Shown here: positions 44,929 through 53,949 of the stretch, one piece after another
Numbering within the stretch: position 1 is the stretch's first letter
Layout of the letters: each line of letters begins with the position of its first letter
DNA from: Streptomyces roseoverticillatus
GTDB taxonomy: Bacteria; Actinomycetota; Actinomycetes; Streptomycetales; Streptomycetaceae
Direction: 5' to 3'
Length of the DNA stretch: 64,000 nt
Assembly (NCBI RefSeq): GCF_000719265.1
Contig: NZ_JOFL01000002.1
Span: forward strand, 248,001 to 312,000
Made by a program: the position numbers and the translations under genes
Notes under the pieces: model-generated
The model's input: only the letters and a program-made list of their open reading frames with translations
Database searches by the model: none
What the model was told of the DNA's origin: nothing

Positions 44929-45870
44929 GTGAGCACCATTCCCGAGATCCGCGCCCTGCCCGTACCCGACGGCCTGGAGGGCGAGCGCGTCGACGCCGCA
45001 ATCGCCCGTATGTTCGGCTTTTCCCGCACCAAGGCGGCCGAGCTGGCGGCCGCGGGCAAGGTCCAGCTGGACGGTGCGGAGGCCGGGAAGTCCGACCGGG
45101 TGACCGGCGGGGCCTGGCTGGAGGTCGAGATGCCCGCCGCTCCCGCGCCGGTGCAGATCGTCGCCGAGCCCGTCGAGGGCATGGAGATCGTCCACGACGA
45201 CGACGACATCGTCGTGATCGTCAAGCCGGTCGGCGTGGCCGCGCACCCCAGCCCCGGCTGGACGGGCCCGACCGTCATCGGCGGCCTGGCCGCCGCGGGC
45301 TACCGCATCTCCACCTCCGGCGCCGCCGAGCGCCAGGGCATCGTCCACCGCCTGGACGTCGGCACGTCGGGCCTGATGGTCGTCGCCAAGTCCGAGCGCG
45401 CCTACACCCTGCTCAAGCAGCAGTTCCGCGAGCGCACGGTCGACAAGCGCTACCACACGCTGGTCCAGGGCCACCCGGATCCGATGAGCGGCACCATCGA
45501 CGCCCCCATCGGCCGCCACCCCAACCACGACTACAAGTGGGCCGTCACCGCCGAGGGCAAGCCCTCGGTCACCCACTACGACCTGATCGAGGCCTTCCGC
45601 GCCGCCAGCCTGCTGGACGTGAAGCTGGAGACCGGCCGCACGCACCAGATCCGCGTGCACATGGCCGCCCACCGCCACCCCTGCGTCGGCGACCTCACCT
45701 ACGGCGCCGACCCCACCCTCGCCAAGCGCCTCAAGCTCACCCGCCAGTGGCTGCACGCGGTGCGGCTCGGCTTCGAGCACCCCGAGGACGGCCGCTGGGT
45801 CGAGTTCGCGAGCGAGTACCCCGAGGACCTGCAGCGCGCGCTGGACACGGTGCGCGCCGAGAGCGCGTAG
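44929..45870 (+). CDS. RluD-family pseudouridine synthase
   Basis: A 313-aa RNA pseudouridine synthase, probably for 23S rRNA. The N-terminal S4 RNA-binding domain ([20 protein letters not shown] and GKVQLDG) is followed by the catalytic domain: [17 protein letters not shown], the active-site Asp in [18 protein letters not shown], and [19 protein letters not shown] with the family's closing motif. GTG 44929 follows CATACT (44917-44922) by 6 bases, so it may be leaderless with its own promoter, or be read from lspA. The exact uridines cannot be told from sequence. Confidence 0.94.
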   Translation: MSTIPEIRALPVPDGLEGERVDAAIARMFGFSRTKAAELAAAGKVQLDGAEAGKSDRVTGGAWLEVEMPAAPAPVQIVAEPVEGMEIVHDDDDIVVIVKPVGVAAHPSPGWTGPTVIGGLAAAGYRISTSGAAERQGIVHRLDVGTSGLMVVAKSERAYTLLKQQFRERTVDKRYHTLVQGHPDPMSGTIDAPIGRHPNHDYKWAVTAEGKPSVTHYDLIEAFRAASLLDVKLETGRTHQIRVHMAAHRHPCVGDLTYGADPTLAKRLKLTRQWLHAVRLGFEHPEDGRWVEFASEYPEDLQRALDTVRAESA

Positions 45871-45957
45871 GACGGCCGGGGCCCGTGAGGCGGGCCGGGA
45901 GCGGGTGAGGCAGGCTGGAGGCCTGCTCGACCGCACCGACCCGCCCGGAGGGCCTCC

Positions 45958-47547
45958 GTGGACCAGCTCGCGCTGCTGTTCGTCCTGCTGTTCGGCGCGC
46001 TGGTCACGGTCCCGCTCGGGGACCGGATCGGGCTGCCGCCCCCGGTGCTGATGACGCTCGGCGGGATCGTCCTCGCCCTGCTGCCGTTCGTGCCCAACGT
46101 GGCCGTCCCGCCGGAGTTCATCCTCCCGCTGGTGCTGCCGCCCCTGCTCTACGCCTCCGCCCAGCGCACCTCGTGGCGGCAGTTCGCGGCCAACCGGCGG
46201 CCGATCTTCCTGCTGGCGGTGGCGCTGGTCTTCGTCACCACCGCGGCCGTCGCGGCCGTCGCCAACGCGATCGTGCCCGGCATCTCGCTCGCCGCGGCCG
46301 TCGCCCTCGGCGCGCTCGTCGCCCCGCCCGACCCGGTCGCCGCCACCGCCGTCGCGGGTTCCCTGGGGCTGCCGCGCCGCCTGGTCTCCATCCTGGAGGG
46401 CGAGGGGCTCTTCAACGACGTCACCGCCATCGTGCTCTACCACGTGGCCGTCGCGGCCGCCGTCAGCGGCGGCTTCTCGCTGCCCAAGGCGGTCGGCGAG
46501 CTGGTGCTGTCGGCCGTGGTGGCCGTCGCGGTCGGCCTGGTCCTCGGCTGGGCCGCCAAGCGGCTGATGGACGTCCTCGGCGACGCCACGCTCCAGATCG
46601 GGCTCACCCTGCTGGTGCCGTTCGTCGCCTACGTCCTCGCCGAGGAGTTCAAGGGCTCGGGCGTGCTCGCGGTGCTGACCACCGCGCTCTTCCTCGCCGA
46701 GTACGCGGCCGACGCCGACGACGTCCTCGGACGGCTCGCCGGGCACACCTTCTGGGAGATCATCGACACGCTCGTCACCGGCGTCGCCTTCGGCCTCGTC
46801 GGCCTGGAGCTCCACAACGCCCTCGCCACCGCGGCCGGCCGCTGGGGCGAGATGCTGGGCATCGGCGCCGCCGTCGTCGCGGTCGTCGTGGGCGTCCGGC
46901 TGCTGTGGCTGCTGCCCGCCGCCTGGCTGGCCAAGAAGCTGCACAAGGGCCGGGACGTCGACGAGGACGTCCCGATGAGCTGGCGCGAGACCGTCGTCAT
47001 GTGGTGGTCCGGGATGCGCGGCGTGGCGTCCGTGGCCCTCGCCCTGGCCATCCCCCTCACCACGGACGACAAGCACCCCTTCCCCGCTCGGGACGAGATC
47101 CTCTTCATCGCCTTCGCCGTCATCGTCTCCACCCTCGTCATCCAGGGCCTGACCCTGCCCCGGCTGGTCAGGTGGCTCGGCGTGCGCGCCGACTCCGAGG
47201 CCGGCCGCGAGCTGGAGCGGCAGCTGGCCGTCCGCGCCGCGAAGGCGGCCCGGCACCGCCTGTGGGAGATCGTGGAGGAGGAGGATCTCCCCGAGGACGT
47301 GATGGAGATGCTGGGCAGGCGCGCCTTCGACATGGGCGCCCGGATCAGCCCGGAGATGGTCGACGAGGAGCGCCGTGAGGCGCACGCGCAACGCATCGAG
47401 CGGCTGCAGACGATCCAGCGGGTGCAGGGGGAACTGATGTCGGCGGCGCGCCGTGAGGTGCTGGCGGCACGCAGCGAGCCGGGCTCCGACCCGGAGGTCG
47501 TGGACCGGGTCCTCCGCCACCTGGACGTCCGCAGCCTTCGCGGCTGA
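45958..47547 (+). CDS. Na+/H+ antiporter (CPA1 family)
   Basis: A 529-aa cation/proton antiporter with about twelve membrane helices in the first 400 residues. The ion-binding Asp pair region reads ALVAPPDPVAATAV followed by EGEGLFNDVTAIVLY, matching the NhaP/NHE-like CPA1 pattern; MWWSGMRGVASVALALAIP is the conserved region near helix 11. The cytoplasmic tail (about 420-529) is helical and charged (RLWEIVEEEDLPEDVMEM). GTG 45958 follows CGGAGGG by 6 bases. The ion preference (Na+ or K+) is not shown by sequence. Confidence 0.93.
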   Translation: MDQLALLFVLLFGALVTVPLGDRIGLPPPVLMTLGGIVLALLPFVPNVAVPPEFILPLVLPPLLYASAQRTSWRQFAANRRPIFLLAVALVFVTTAAVAAVANAIVPGISLAAAVALGALVAPPDPVAATAVAGSLGLPRRLVSILEGEGLFNDVTAIVLYHVAVAAAVSGGFSLPKAVGELVLSAVVAVAVGLVLGWAAKRLMDVLGDATLQIGLTLLVPFVAYVLAEEFKGSGVLAVLTTALFLAEYAADADDVLGRLAGHTFWEIIDTLVTGVAFGLVGLELHNALATAAGRWGEMLGIGAAVVAVVVGVRLLWLLPAAWLAKKLHKGRDVDEDVPMSWRETVVMWWSGMRGVASVALALAIPLTTDDKHPFPARDEILFIAFAVIVSTLVIQGLTLPRLVRWLGVRADSEAGRELERQLAVRAAKAARHRLWEIVEEEDLPEDVMEMLGRRAFDMGARISPEMVDEERREAHAQRIERLQTIQRVQGELMSAARREVLAARSEPGSDPEVVDRVLRHLDVRSLRG

Positions 47548-47580
47548 CGCCGGTTTCGTTGTCCGTACGGGGTGAGCACG

Positions 47581-47798
47581 GTTCGGCACCGCCGGAATGC
47601 GCCGTCGTGGCTGCACCGGTGACGGCCACGCGCAGGGCGGGCCTCTTGCCATCAGGCAAGTGCATCCGCCGCAACGGCGCCCGGCCGGCGCGGCGCATCC
47701 CGGCGGTGCCGGACCGGGCGCCGCCGGGCAAGTTCATCCCGCCGCAACGGCGCACAGCCACGACGGCGCACTCCGGCGGTGCCGAACCTGCCGCAGCA
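47581..47798. repeat. Palindromic intergenic repeat element
   Basis: The convergent gap between the antiporter and MscS genes is filled by a repeat. A 33-bp inverted pair, 47581-47613 and 47755-47787, matches at 32 of 33 positions (arms begin GTTCGGCACCGCCGG). Two direct units of about 72 bp start with GGCAAG at 47655 and 47727 and share GCCGCAACGGCGC and CCGGCGGTGCCG. The second unit aligns with 5802-5863. There is no gene in this 278-bp gap. Confidence 0.75.
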
Positions 47799-47825
47799 CG
47801 AACCCCGAAGTAACCCGGGCGGAGC

Positions 47826-48932
47826 CTACGTCGTGCCGGGGCCCGGACCGATGTCCTCCGACGTCGGCGGTGTCTGGCGCCGGTCGGGCGCCTGCTCCAG
47901 GCCCGGCGCCGGCGCCGTGTTGATGCGCGGGAGCGCGTACGGATGCTCCCGCCGCAGCCACTCGATCAGCCGCTCCCGCACCACGCACCGCAGCGCCCAG
48001 ATGTCGTCCGCGTCCTTGGCCGTCACCAGCGCCCGCACCTGGATCGTCGACGGCGTCGTATCGGTGATCACCAGGCTCCAGGCCCGGCCGTCCCACTCGG
48101 GCAGGCCCTGGAGGATCTCGTGGAGCCGCTCCCGCATGAGGTCTATCGGCGTCGAGTGGTCCAGATGGAGGAATACCGTCCCGGTCATCCGCGGGTTGCT
48201 GCGGGACCAGTTCTCGAACGGCCGGCCGGTGAAGTACGAGACCGGCATCGTGATGCGCCGCTCGTCCCACGTGGTGACGACCAGATAGGTGAGCGTGATC
48301 TCCTCCACGCGCCCCCACTCGCCGTCGACGACGACGGTGTCCCCGATCCGCACGATGTCGCCGAAGGCGATCTGCAGCCCGGCGAAGAGGTTCGCGAGGG
48401 TGGACTGGGCGGCCACACCGGCGACGATGCCGATGAGCCCGGCCGAGGCCAGCACGGACACCCCGGCGGTCCGCATGGCCGGGAACGTCAGCAGCATCGC
48501 CGCCACGGCCACCACGCACACGGCCGCCGTGACGACCCGCTGGATCAGCGTCACCTGGGTCCGTACGCGCCGCACCCTGGCGGCGTCCGCGGCGCGGGCG
48601 GCGTAGCGCGCGTAGGAGGCCTCCACTATGGCGACGGCGACCCGTACGAGCAGCCACGCGCAGGCGCCGATCAGCACGAGCGTCAGCACCTGGCCGATCG
48701 CCTCCTCGTGCTCCGTCGCCCAGGCGCCGGCCGAGCGGAAGCTGCCGCGCAGCAGGGCCGTGCACAGCACGACCTGGAGCGGCAGGCGGCAGCGGTGGAG
48801 GAGGTCCCACAGCGGTGTCTCGGGGTGCCGGGCGTCGACTCTGCGCAGCACGTGGTCGGCGAGCCACCCCACGACCAGGGTGACGATCAACGCTCCGCCG
48901 ACGACGGACAGGGGACGCAGTACGCCCTCCAT
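47826..48932 (-). CDS. Small-conductance mechanosensitive channel (MscS family)
   Basis: A 368-aa membrane protein with three or four helices: residues 6-25, 65-100 and the pore region. The MscS core is clear: GVSVLASAGLIGIVAGVAAQSTLANLFAGLQIAFGDIVRIGDTVVV, with the Gly/Ala-rich pore helix, then the beta domain EEITLTYLVVTTWDERRITMPVSYF and the cytoplasmic cage. Such channels release solutes under osmotic down-shock. ATG 48932 was chosen; GTG 48938 (2 codons upstream) has better spacing to GGAAGGAG. The C terminus ends in a Pro/Thr/Gly-rich tail. It faces the hydrolase gene head to head. Confidence 0.92.
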   Translation of the reverse strand: MEGVLRPLSVVGGALIVTLVVGWLADHVLRRVDARHPETPLWDLLHRCRLPLQVVLCTALLRGSFRSAGAWATEHEEAIGQVLTLVLIGACAWLLVRVAVAIVEASYARYAARAADAARVRRVRTQVTLIQRVVTAAVCVVAVAAMLLTFPAMRTAGVSVLASAGLIGIVAGVAAQSTLANLFAGLQIAFGDIVRIGDTVVVDGEWGRVEEITLTYLVVTTWDERRITMPVSYFTGRPFENWSRSNPRMTGTVFLHLDHSTPIDLMRERLHEILQGLPEWDGRAWSLVITDTTPSTIQVRALVTAKDADDIWALRCVVRERLIEWLRREHPYALPRINTAPAPGLEQAPDRRQTPPTSEDIGPGPGTT

Positions 48933-49040
48933 GGACACCTCAGCTCCTTCCGGCCGGCCGCTGCTCACCGGGTGGCGCTCCCCATGACCGTAACTGGCAC
49001 GATGGGGAGCACGCGATCCACCTGTTAGGAAGTGACTCCA

Positions 49041-49628
49041 GTGGCGTCCTCTACCACGATTGTCCTTTTTCATTCGGCCTACGGCCTGAGGCCGGCCGTG
49101 CACGCCGCCGCCGAGCGCCTGCGCGCCGCCGGGCACGAGGTGCACGTACCGGACCTCTACGAGGGCCGGACGGCGAAGACGGTCGAGGAGGGCATGGCGG
49201 TCAAGGACGAGATCGGCCACGAGGAGCTGCTGCGCCGCGCGGTCACCGCGGTCGCCCCGCTGTCGGACCGCGGCCTGGTCTACGCCGGTTTCTCGCTCGG
49301 CGCGGCGATCGCGCAGAACCTGGCGCTGGGCGACGAGAAGGCGCGCGGCCTGCTGCTCCTGCACGGCACGTCGGACCTGGCCGAGGGCGCGTCCGTGGAC
49401 GAGCTGCCCGTGCAGCTGCACGTCGCCGACCCGGACCCGTTCGAGCCGCACGACTGGCTCAACGCGTGGTACCTGCGGATGGGCCGGGCCGGGGCGGACG
49501 TGGAGGTCCACAGGTACCCCGGTGCGGGGCACCTGTTCACGGACCCGGACCTTGCGGACCACGACGCGGAGGCCGCGGAGACGACGTGGCGCGTGGCCCT
49601 GTCCTTCCTGGACGAGATCGCCGGCTAG
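49041..49628 (+). CDS. Dienelactone-hydrolase-like alpha/beta hydrolase
   Basis: A 195-aa compact alpha/beta hydrolase of the DLH family. TIVLFHSAYGLRPAVHAAAERL opens the fold, the nucleophile elbow is YAGFSLGAAIAQNLA with Ser where classical DLH has Cys, the acid lies near VADPDPFE, and the His is in YPGAGHLFTDPDL. The natural substrate is unknown. GTG 49041 follows AGGA at a normal distance and is preferred to GTG 49032, which is too close to it. The divergent gene encodes MscS; no functional link is evident. Confidence 0.85.
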   Translation: MASSTTIVLFHSAYGLRPAVHAAAERLRAAGHEVHVPDLYEGRTAKTVEEGMAVKDEIGHEELLRRAVTAVAPLSDRGLVYAGFSLGAAIAQNLALGDEKARGLLLLHGTSDLAEGASVDELPVQLHVADPDPFEPHDWLNAWYLRMGRAGADVEVHRYPGAGHLFTDPDLADHDAEAAETTWRVALSFLDEIAG

Positions 49629-49644
49629 CGCCGGTCCGGCGAAG

Positions 49645-49671
49645 GGCCGCCCGCCGCGACGGCGGGCGGCC
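49645..49671. terminator. Bidirectional terminator
   Basis: A perfect 12-bp stem, GGCCGCCCGCCG (49645-49656) with CGGCGGGCGGCC (49660-49671), stands between the convergent hydrolase and PhoD genes, 16 bases after the hydrolase stop. Confidence 0.75.
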
Positions 49672-49715
49672 GTGACGCTACGGACCGGCCGTGCCGGGCG
49701 GGCGCCGGGCCGGTG

Positions 49716-51362
49716 TCACCTCACCGGCGCGTCGGCGCGCTCCACCCGCTGCGTGCCCGAACGCGTCCGGTACGAGCGGGTCCACTCCGCCGTCGCCTTC
49801 GGGTCCCGCTTGTCGGAGAGGACGTAGTAGTCCATCTGCGCCTGCTCGGGGGTGACGTCGAGGACGCCGTAGCCGTGGGAGTCCATGTCCACCCACTTCG
49901 CGTGCCGGTTGGCGGCCTTGATCGCGGCGACCGCGGCGAGCGAGACGGTGTGCGGGGCCACGCCCAGGAGGTCGTCCAGGTTGTCGGAGCTCACCGACGT
50001 GACGACGAACTCGGTGGCGAGGGACGGCGACAGCGGGTACGTGGCGGCCTTCTTCGGCACGTCGTTGGCCCAGGCCATGTGGATGTCGCCGGTCAGGAAG
50101 ACGGTGTTGCGGATCCCGCGCTCGTCGAGGTGGCCGAGCAGCTCGCGCCGGTCGTCGGTGTAGCCGTCCCACTGGTCGGTGTTGGCGGCGATGCCGCCGG
50201 CGGGCAGGCCCAGCAGCTTGGCGAGCGGCTCCAGCAGGTGCGCGGGGAGGGCGCCGAAGGCGAAGGGGGAGATCATCACGGGGTTGCCGACGAGGCGCCA
50301 CGTGGTGTCGGAGGAGGCGAGCCCGGCCTTGAGCCAGTCGAGCTGGGCGCGCCCGGTGATCGTGCGCTCGGGGTCGTCGACCTTGCCGCTGCCGGGGCCG
50401 GCCTGCTGCGATCTGAAGGATCTGAGGTCGAGCAGGTGTAGGTCGGCGAGGTTGCCGAAGCGCAGCCGGCGGTAGGTGGTGCCGGCGGTGGAGGGCCGGA
50501 CCGGCATCCACTCGAAGTAGGCCTGCTTGGCCGCGGCCATGCGCGCGGTCCACTCGCCCTCGGCGCCCGGCGTGTGGTTCTCGGCGCCGCCGGTCCAGGC
50601 GTCGTTGGCGAACTCGTGGTCGTCCCAGATGGCCACGAAGGGGTGGGCCCGGTGCAGGTTCTGCAGATCGGGGTCGGTCTTGTAACGGCCGTGGCGGGTG
50701 CGGTAGTCGGCCAGGGTGACGATCTCGTGGGTGGGGGAGTGCGGGCGGACGACCTGCTTCGCCGGCGGGTAGACGCCGGTCCCGTACTCGTAGATGTAGT
50801 CGCCGAGGTGCAGGACGGCGTCGACGTCGCGGCGGTCCGCGAGGTGGCGGTAGGCCGCGAAGTGACCGGACTCCCAGTTGGCGCAGGAGACGACGCCGAA
50901 GCGGATGCCGGGGACGGCCGCACCGGCGGCCGGTGCCGTACGGGTGCGGGCGGCCGGGGAGTGCACGCCGCCGGCCGTGAAGCGGTACCAGTAGGCGGTC
51001 GCCGGGCGCAGGCCGCGGACGTCGGCCTTGACGGTGTGGTCGGCGGCGGCCGTCGCGGTGACCGTGCCCTTGGCGACGACCTTCCCGAACGCCTCGTCCT
51101 CGGCGACCTCCCAGTCGACGTCGAGGGCCGCGCCGCGCCCCGAGCCGGGGACCGCGTCGGGCGAGGGCGTCACGCGCGTCCACAGCAGGATGCCGTCGGG
51201 CAGCGGGTCGCCCGAGGCGACGCCGTGGAGGAACGCGGGCGGGTCCGCCGCGTACGCCGGGGCGGCCCCGGCGAGGGGGAGGAGGGCTACGGTGGCGGCG
51301 CCGGCGACGGCCGTGACGGCGGTTCGGCGCGATATGTGCGATATGGAGGAATCGGAGGTCAC
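49716..51362 (-). CDS. phoD: PhoD-type alkaline phosphatase, Tat-secreted
   Basis: A 548-aa secreted phosphodiesterase/alkaline phosphatase. The N terminus has a twin-arginine signal, [20 protein letters not shown], with an APAYA-A cleavage site. The PhoD N-domain ([21 protein letters not shown]) is followed by the metallophosphatase core: [14 protein letters not shown] with the Cys that binds iron in this family, [24 protein letters not shown], and [14 protein letters not shown]. It matches SCO2068, whose orthologues are induced under phosphate limitation by PhoP (established knowledge). GTG 51362 follows AAGGTGAT. I could not make out a clear PHO box upstream, only a short dyad (51373-51388). 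Confidence 0.94.
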   Translation of the reverse strand: MTSDSSISHISRRTAVTAVAGAATVALLPLAGAAPAYAADPPAFLHGVASGDPLPDGILLWTRVTPSPDAVPGSGRGAALDVDWEVAEDEAFGKVVAKGTVTATAAADHTVKADVRGLRPATAYWYRFTAGGVHSPAARTRTAPAAGAAVPGIRFGVVSCANWESGHFAAYRHLADRRDVDAVLHLGDYIYEYGTGVYPPAKQVVRPHSPTHEIVTLADYRTRHGRYKTDPDLQNLHRAHPFVAIWDDHEFANDAWTGGAENHTPGAEGEWTARMAAAKQAYFEWMPVRPSTAGTTYRRLRFGNLADLHLLDLRSFRSQQAGPGSGKVDDPERTITGRAQLDWLKAGLASSDTTWRLVGNPVMISPFAFGALPAHLLEPLAKLLGLPAGGIAANTDQWDGYTDDRRELLGHLDERGIRNTVFLTGDIHMAWANDVPKKAATYPLSPSLATEFVVTSVSSDNLDDLLGVAPHTVSLAAVAAIKAANRHAKWVDMDSHGYGVLDVTPEQAQMDYYVLSDKRDPKATAEWTRSYRTRSGTQRVERADAPVR

Positions 51363-51391
51363 GGGCCATCACCTTACTTCCCAGTAAGCGG

Positions 51392-51428
51392 GAGGGGCGG
51401 ACGAACTCTGACAGTTCGTCCGCCCCTC
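51392..51428 (-). terminator. Terminator between DsbA-like gene and phoD
   Basis: A perfect 16-bp stem (51392-51407 with 51413-51428; GAGGGGCGGACG... / ...CGTCCGCCCCTC) has a 5-base loop. It lies 23 bases after the stop of the DsbA-like gene on the minus strand and just upstream of the phoD start region. Confidence 0.85.
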
Positions 51429-51451
51429 ACCTGGCCTTCACTTTTCTTCGG

Positions 51452-52273
51452 CTATTTCTTGGGGCCGAACTCCTTGTCGATCGCGGCGATGAAGCTCGGC
51501 TTGGCCATCGGCGGGTTCTTGCCGTCGGGGCCCGTCAGCTTCTTGTCGCCGTGGAGCAGCGACGGGGTGCCGCCGATCTTGTTCTTCTCGAACAGCTTCC
51601 CCATCTCGACGGCCCACTTGTCGTAGGTGCCCTCGTTGACGGCCTTCTCGAAGTCCTTGTTGCCCTTCAGGGCCGGGACCTGCTGCGCGATCTCGATCAG
51701 CCGCGCGTCCTTGGCGAAGGCGTCGTCGCGTTCGTCGGGGTGGTTCTTCGGCGAGTAGAGCGCTTCCTTGTACGCGACGAAGGCGTCCGGGCTGACGTTG
51801 AGGGCGGCGCCGAGGGCGCTGACGGCGTTCTTCGAACCGGTGCCCTGGGACAGGTCGTCGATGAAGTTCACCATGACGAACCGGACCTTGTAGCGGGCGT
51901 CCTTGACGTCCTGCCGCAGCTGGCCGCCGGACTCGTTCTCGAAGGCGGCGCAGGACGGGCAGCGCGGGTCCTCGTAGACCGTGAGGGTCTCCTTGGCCTT
52001 CGCGTCGCCGATGACGATCTCGTCGCCGTTCTCGCCTGTGGTGTTGGCGGGCTTGACGAGGGTCTTGTCGCCCGCCCAGCCGCTGCCGCCCTTGTCGTCG
52101 TTCATGTTGGTCACCGCGTAGCCCACGCCGCCGGCTATCGCGAGGACGGCGACGATGGCGCCGGCGACGAAGAGCTGACGGCGCGTCTTGTCGCGCTTGG
52201 CCTGGCGCTCGCGCTCGGCGCGCAGCCGTTCGCGCGCGGCCTGCTTGTTCTGCTGGTTGTTGCGGTTGCTCAT
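51452..52273 (-). CDS. DsbA-like membrane-anchored thiol-disulfide protein (copy A)
   Basis: A 273-aa protein with a basic cytoplasmic start (KQAARERLRAERERQAKRDK), one membrane helix (LFVAGAIVAVLAIAGGVGYAV, about 34-54) and an extracytoplasmic thioredoxin fold of the DsbA_4 type. The active site is DPRCPSCAAFE (CPSC), and KIGGTPSLL supplies the cis-proline. It is probably a disulfide oxidase or isomerase for exported proteins. ATG 52273 follows GGAGAAG. It lies 44 bases after a membrane-protein gene, and the pair is duplicated immediately upstream (copy B). The copies share MSNRNNQQNKQAARERLRAE / MSKRNNWENKQSARERLRAE at the start. Confidence 0.9.
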   Translation of the reverse strand: MSNRNNQQNKQAARERLRAERERQAKRDKTRRQLFVAGAIVAVLAIAGGVGYAVTNMNDDKGGSGWAGDKTLVKPANTTGENGDEIVIGDAKAKETLTVYEDPRCPSCAAFENESGGQLRQDVKDARYKVRFVMVNFIDDLSQGTGSKNAVSALGAALNVSPDAFVAYKEALYSPKNHPDERDDAFAKDARLIEIAQQVPALKGNKDFEKAVNEGTYDKWAVEMGKLFEKNKIGGTPSLLHGDKKLTGPDGKNPPMAKPSFIAAIDKEFGPKK

Positions 52274-52317
52274 GGCGTCTTCTCCGGTTGGTGTACGAGT
52301 GGGGGTGGACCGCGTGC

Positions 52318-52986
52318 TCAGGCGGGAGCCGGAGCGAGGGGCGGTCCGCGCCGTACGACGGAGTGGACGAGGAGCGGGAGGCCGCGCGCGCGGAGGGCGC
52401 GGCGGGCGGGGCGGAGGCCCGCGGCCGGGCCGGCGGGCACCGTGCGGGCCGCGAAGGCCAGGAGCAGCGGGCCGAGGGCGAGGGCCGCGGCCGTGCGCAG
52501 CAGCCCGGCCAGGGCGGCCTCGCCGCGGCGCAGCCAGCCGGCGGCCAGCAGGCCCACCGCGACGTGGCAGGCGAGCAGCAGCCAGGGCAGCGCCGGGCCG
52601 CCGGCCGGCGGGGAGGTGCTGTCGGCGGCCATGCGGGCCAGCGGGGTGCCGAGCTCGCCGCGGCAGGCGAAGTCGAGGCCCAGGGAGTGCAGCGGGCCCG
52701 CGACGGGGCCGCCGGCCTTGCCGTAGCACGCGTGCTGGCCCGTGGTGAAGACGGTGTCCGCCGTCAGCTCCAGCGGGATCAGCAGCGCGGCGATCGAGCC
52801 GTAGCCGCGCTCACGGCCGGCGAGGGCGTAGGCGACGGCGAAGAACGCCGCCGCCAGCCCGGCGACCGTGGCGGCGGGCAGGGGCGTGCGGGAGAGCAGG
52901 ACGTGCGAAGCGGCGGACAGCGTGACACAGAGCGCCGTGAAGAGCGCCGCGCGCAGCGCCCGCAATCGAACTCCCGTCCCCTCCAT
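52318..52986 (-). CDS. Membrane protein with conserved Cys pair, DsbA partner candidate (copy A)
   Basis: I do not recognise the family. The 222-aa protein has about five hydrophobic segments: LRAALFTALCVTLSAASHVL, AATVAGLAAAFFAVAYALA, SIAALLIPLELTADTVF, ALPWLLLACHVAVGLLAAGW and AALALGPLLLAFAA. Between helices 3 and 4 there is a loop with TGQHACYG and LDFACRG, two cysteines that are kept in its paralogue at 53950-54594. ATG 52986 aligns exactly with the paralogue's start (both 8-9 residues before the shared RALRAALFTALCVTLSA) and is preceded by CAGACT at 8 bases, so it may be leaderless. Together with the DsbA-like gene 44 bases downstream it may form an electron-relay pair (inference). Confidence 0.75.
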   Translation of the reverse strand: MEGTGVRLRALRAALFTALCVTLSAASHVLLSRTPLPAATVAGLAAAFFAVAYALAGRERGYGSIAALLIPLELTADTVFTTGQHACYGKAGGPVAGPLHSLGLDFACRGELGTPLARMAADSTSPPAGGPALPWLLLACHVAVGLLAAGWLRRGEAALAGLLRTAAALALGPLLLAFAARTVPAGPAAGLRPARRALRARGLPLLVHSVVRRGPPLAPAPA

Positions 52987-53082
52987 GAGGCCGAAGTCTG
53001 CCACGGCAGCCGTTAAGTGTCGTGTCAAGATTCGGCATCACTGAGCGTCACCGGAGGGGGCGGGACACCGGGGTGCGGGGCT

Positions 53083-53916
53083 TCAGGACTTGAGGGCCGC
53101 GTCGACCGCCTTGGTGTACTGATCGGGGGTGATCGGGACGTTCTTCCCGTCCTCCGCCGTCAGCTTCTTGCCGTTCATCTTGAGGGTGGGGGTGCCGGTG
53201 ACGTCCTTGGTCTTGTCGAACTCGTCGGACACCGTCAGCGCCCACTTGTCGAACGTGCCGTCCTTGACGTTCTTCTCGAATTCCTTGTTGCCCTTGAGCG
53301 CCGGGACCTCGTTCGCGACCTTCAGCAGGACGTCGTCCTTCGCGTAGTCGTCCTTGGTCTCGTTCGGGTGGTTGGCCTTGGAGTAGAGGGCCTTGTTGTA
53401 GGCGCTGAAGGCCTCGGGGCTGACGTTCAGCGCGGCGCCGAGCGCGCTGAGGGCGTTCTTGGAGCCGCTGCCGCCGAAGTTGCGGTCGAGGAACGTGGCG
53501 ACGTGGTACGAGACCTTGTACTTGCCGTCCTTGACGTCCTTGTCGATGGTGTCCCCGACGCTCTGCTCGAAGACGGAGCAGATCGGGCAGCGCATGTCCT
53601 GGTAGAGGTCCAGGGTGTGCTTGGCGTCCTTCTTGCCTATGAGGACCTCGGTGCCCTTGTCGCCGCCGGCGTTGGCGGGCTTGACGAGCTCCTTCTTGGA
53701 CGCGGCCTCCCAGCTCGCGTTCAGGCCGCTCTTGCCGTCCTTGCCCAGCTGGGAGACGGCCACGACGATGCCCGCGCCGACGGCCAGGACCGCGACGACG
53801 GCACCGCCGACGATCAGCTGGCGGCGCGTTTTGTCCTTCTTGGCCTGCCGCTCGCGCTCGGCGCGCAGCCGCTCGCGTGCGGACTGCTTGTTCTCCCAGT
53901 TGTTGCGCTTGCTCAT
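53083..53916 (-). CDS. DsbA-like membrane-anchored thiol-disulfide protein (copy B)
   Basis: A 277-aa paralogue of copy A with the same layout: basic start, membrane helix (LIVGGAVVAVLAVGAGIVVAV, about 34-54), thioredoxin fold with QDMRCPICSVFEQ (CPIC) and DVTGTPTLKMNGKKL around the cis-proline. The shared stretch SKNA-SALGAALNVSP and the PALKGNK-FEK motif show direct duplication. The redox centre differs from copy A (CPIC versus CPSC), which usually changes redox potential and suggests some division of labour. ATG 53916 is 33 bases after the membrane-protein gene of its pair; the start of the next membrane gene is 96 bases downstream. Confidence 0.9.
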   Translation of the reverse strand: MSKRNNWENKQSARERLRAERERQAKKDKTRRQLIVGGAVVAVLAVGAGIVVAVSQLGKDGKSGLNASWEAASKKELVKPANAGGDKGTEVLIGKKDAKHTLDLYQDMRCPICSVFEQSVGDTIDKDVKDGKYKVSYHVATFLDRNFGGSGSKNALSALGAALNVSPEAFSAYNKALYSKANHPNETKDDYAKDDVLLKVANEVPALKGNKEFEKNVKDGTFDKWALTVSDEFDKTKDVTGTPTLKMNGKKLTAEDGKNVPITPDQYTKAVDAALKS

Positions 53917-53949
53917 GGTGGTGCGATCTTTCCGTGTACGTGGAGTGGG

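Noticed and set aside
44059..47652. Very long minus-strand open frame opposite dksA-lspA-rluD-antiporter
   Set aside because: It is the mirror of real genes in GC-saturated DNA; its Val/Asp/Gly/His-rich translation shows no motif, while the plus-strand genes are well-known families.
47581..47798. Insertion sequence with a transposase
   Set aside because: The element is only about 220 bp and has no coding capacity; a non-autonomous repeat is the most that can be said.
51363..51451. PHO box upstream of phoD
   Set aside because: I looked for direct repeats of GTTCACC-like units at 11-base spacing and did not find a convincing set; the region is mostly the terminator of the DsbA-like gene.
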